Below, in pieces: positions 62,939 through 64,000 of a stretch of 64,000 bases of DNA. The translations under genes and the position numbers were made by a program. The DNA is taken from positions 1 through 64,000 of the forward strand of contig NZ_JACCDE010000016.1 of NCBI RefSeq assembly GCF_013415125.1, in the 5' to 3' direction. How positions within the stretch are numbered: position 1 is the stretch's first letter; each line of letters opens with the position of its first letter. The stretch is from Vreelandella glaciei. GTDB taxonomy: Bacteria > Pseudomonadota > Gammaproteobacteria > Pseudomonadales > Halomonadaceae. The notes under the pieces are model-generated. The model did not search any database. It was not told the origin of the DNA and worked only from the letters and a program-made list of their open reading frames with translations.

Positions 62939-64000
62939 TCAGTAGGCATTCTTGTTAGTAAACCCTGTAAAAACTGTCAAAATAATAATGCGTAAATCCA
63001 ACCACAGGGACCAGTTGTCGATGTACCAAAGATCATACTCGACCCTACGCTCCATTTTCTCCAGGGTATCTGTTTCCCCCCGCAAACCATTCACTTGGGC
63101 CCAGCCTGTGATGCCTGGCTTTACCTTATGGCGTCGCATGTATGACTCAACAAGATCTTTATAGTAATCGTTATGAGCTAACGCATGGGGACGCGGACCA
63201 ACGATCGACATACGACCCTGAAGTACATTATAAAATTGGGGTAGCTCATCAAGAGATGTCTTACGCAGAAAAGCACCTATTGGCGTTATTCGTTGGTCGT
63301 TCTTGGTGGCTTGGGTAATTTGACCTTCTTTTTCCTTATGGACACGCATGGACCGGAATTTATATACCTTCACCCGTCGTCCATTTGCACCAGTACGATA
63401 TTGTTTAAACAGTATGGGGCCTGGAGAGGTAACCTTGATAGCGACAGCAATCAATAGACAAACGGGGGTAATCAATAGCGTAATAAGGCTCCCTACCATT
63501 AGATCTTCAGCACGCTTGATAATACGCGCCATGCCGCTGAGTGGCGTAACGCTTAGATCAATAGCAAAATGCCCCGCCACCTCGCTAAATCTGTGGTTAA
63601 GCAATTGCATACCCTGGAAATCAGGGATAAAACGTACTTCCGCAGTGTGATTTCTTAAAGCATAAAAAATGGAACGAACAGCCCCCCCCATTTCTAAAGG
63701 GACACAAATCCATACTTCACGTGCACCAGACATTTCAATTCGTGCCGCAATATTGGGCAAGCTTTGTTCGTTGAATCCAGAGTACAGCCTCTCAACACCG
63801 ACAATAGAGTAGCCTTCCCCCTTAGCGGCACGCATGCTTCTTGCCACTTGTAGCAACTGGCTGCTGGGGCCCACCAAAAATATGGATCGCCTCGCACGCC
63901 CCTTCATGCGAGCTTTTCTCAAAATAATTTGTGCAAGTACACGCCCTCCCGCCGCTATGATATAAGAGAGGAGCAACGAGGAGGCTACCCACAACCTCGA
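62939..64000 (-). CDS. Undecaprenyl-phosphate sugar-1-phosphate transferase, WcaJ/WbaP-type (5' partial)
   Basis: The frame stays open past base 64000, so the N-terminal membrane helices lie outside the window; about 354 residues are visible. A CoA-binding/Rossmann-like region (GPSSQLLQVARSM) precedes the last membrane helix (MVGSLITLLITPVCLLIAV) and the catalytic domain: KQYRTGANGRRVKVYKFRSM, DELPQFYNVLQGRMSIVGPRP and KPGITGWAQVNGLRGETDT. Such enzymes load glucose- or galactose-1-phosphate onto undecaprenyl phosphate. Its presence beside an ABC-dependent export operon is noteworthy, as those capsules usually do not use it. It ends 645 bases upstream of the export operon. Confidence 0.93.
   Translation of the reverse strand, partial: SRLWVASSLLLSYIIAAGGRVLAQIILRKARMKGRARRSIFLVGPSSQLLQVARSMRAAKGEGYSIVGVERLYSGFNEQSLPNIAARIEMSGAREVWICVPLEMGGAVRSIFYALRNHTAEVRFIPDFQGMQLLNHRFSEVAGHFAIDLSVTPLSGMARIIKRAEDLMVGSLITLLITPVCLLIAVAIKVTSPGPILFKQYRTGANGRRVKVYKFRSMRVHKEKEGQITQATKNDQRITPIGAFLRKTSLDELPQFYNVLQGRMSIVGPRPHALAHNDYYKDLVESYMRRHKVKPGITGWAQVNGLRGETDTLEKMERRVEYDLWYIDNWSLWLDLRIIILTVFTGFTNKNAY

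Overview
The window reads as a chromosomal polysaccharide (capsule or exopolysaccharide) locus of a gammaproteobacterium, most likely a Halomonas-type marine or halophilic organism. This is inferred from the gene set (group-2-like ABC capsule export, an RfaH paralogue with an ops site, CysNC fusion, SLC13 permease, abundant sulfotransferase-like genes) and from moderately high GC in the housekeeping parts; no rRNA or other taxonomic marker is present. I saw no tRNA, rRNA or CRISPR array.

Layout. (1) 1-11372, + strand, high GC: a translationally coupled operon of a short-chain dehydrogenase (5' end outside the window), a membrane LTA-synthase/sulfatase-fold enzyme, a 2470-aa highly reducing type I polyketide synthase (KS-AT-DH-degenerate MT-ER-KR-ACP) and a PLP alpha-oxoamine synthase, followed by an RfaH/NusG paralogue. 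The set resembles the rkp-1 capsule-lipid genes of rhizobia. (2) 11409-17799: sulfate activation (cysD, cysNC, cysQ), a transposase-derived HTH protein and a divergent SLC13-type permease, probably for sulfate. (3) 17812-23170, - strand: sugar-nucleotide supply (galE, pgm with terminator, pgi, galU). (4) 23218-35093, - strand: glycosyltransferases (two GT14-like, several GT2, one GT4-like), a pyruvyltransferase, an alpha/beta hydrolase and a sulfotransferase. (5) 35275-36199: a small self-contained unit with its own promoter and terminator (123-aa unknown protein plus HU-like protein). (6) 36399-40993: coupled aldolase, CMP-sugar synthetase and HAD phosphatase, predicted to make an unusual CMP-activated ulosonic-type acid, plus a GT61-like protein. 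(7) 41325-46233: four sulfotransferase-like paralogues, one with a destroyed PAPS P-loop, in notably AT-rich DNA. (8) 46227-56509: a 992-aa GT4/RgpF fusion, an epimerase, rmlBDAC for dTDP-rhamnose, ugd for UDP-glucuronate, and a KpsT-like ATPase with an extra 157-residue tail. (9) 56577-62293: a beta-CASP metallo-hydrolase, then KpsE-, KpsM- and Wza/KpsD-like export proteins and a lipoprotein, headed by an ops element at 62314-62324. (10) 62939-64000: the C-terminal part of a WcaJ/WbaP-type initiating sugar-phosphate transferase.

How it fits together (inference): precursor genes supply UDP-Glc, UDP-Gal, UDP-GlcA, dTDP-Rha and a CMP-ulosonate; the glycosyltransferases assemble the glycan; sulfotransferases, fed with PAPS by CysDNC and relieved of PAP by CysQ, sulfate it; pyruvyl and possibly acyl groups are added or edited; the KpsMTE/Wza-like machine exports it; and the PKS/oxoamine synthase/reductase set makes a sphingoid-like lipid that may anchor or prime the polymer. 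The RfaH paralogue encoded beside the lipid genes is the obvious candidate to act at the ops site 50 kb away, tying lipid production to export-operon transcription. AT-rich blocks at about 25.4-28.6 kb and 39.4-46.2 kb look like exchangeable, serotype-specific inserts.
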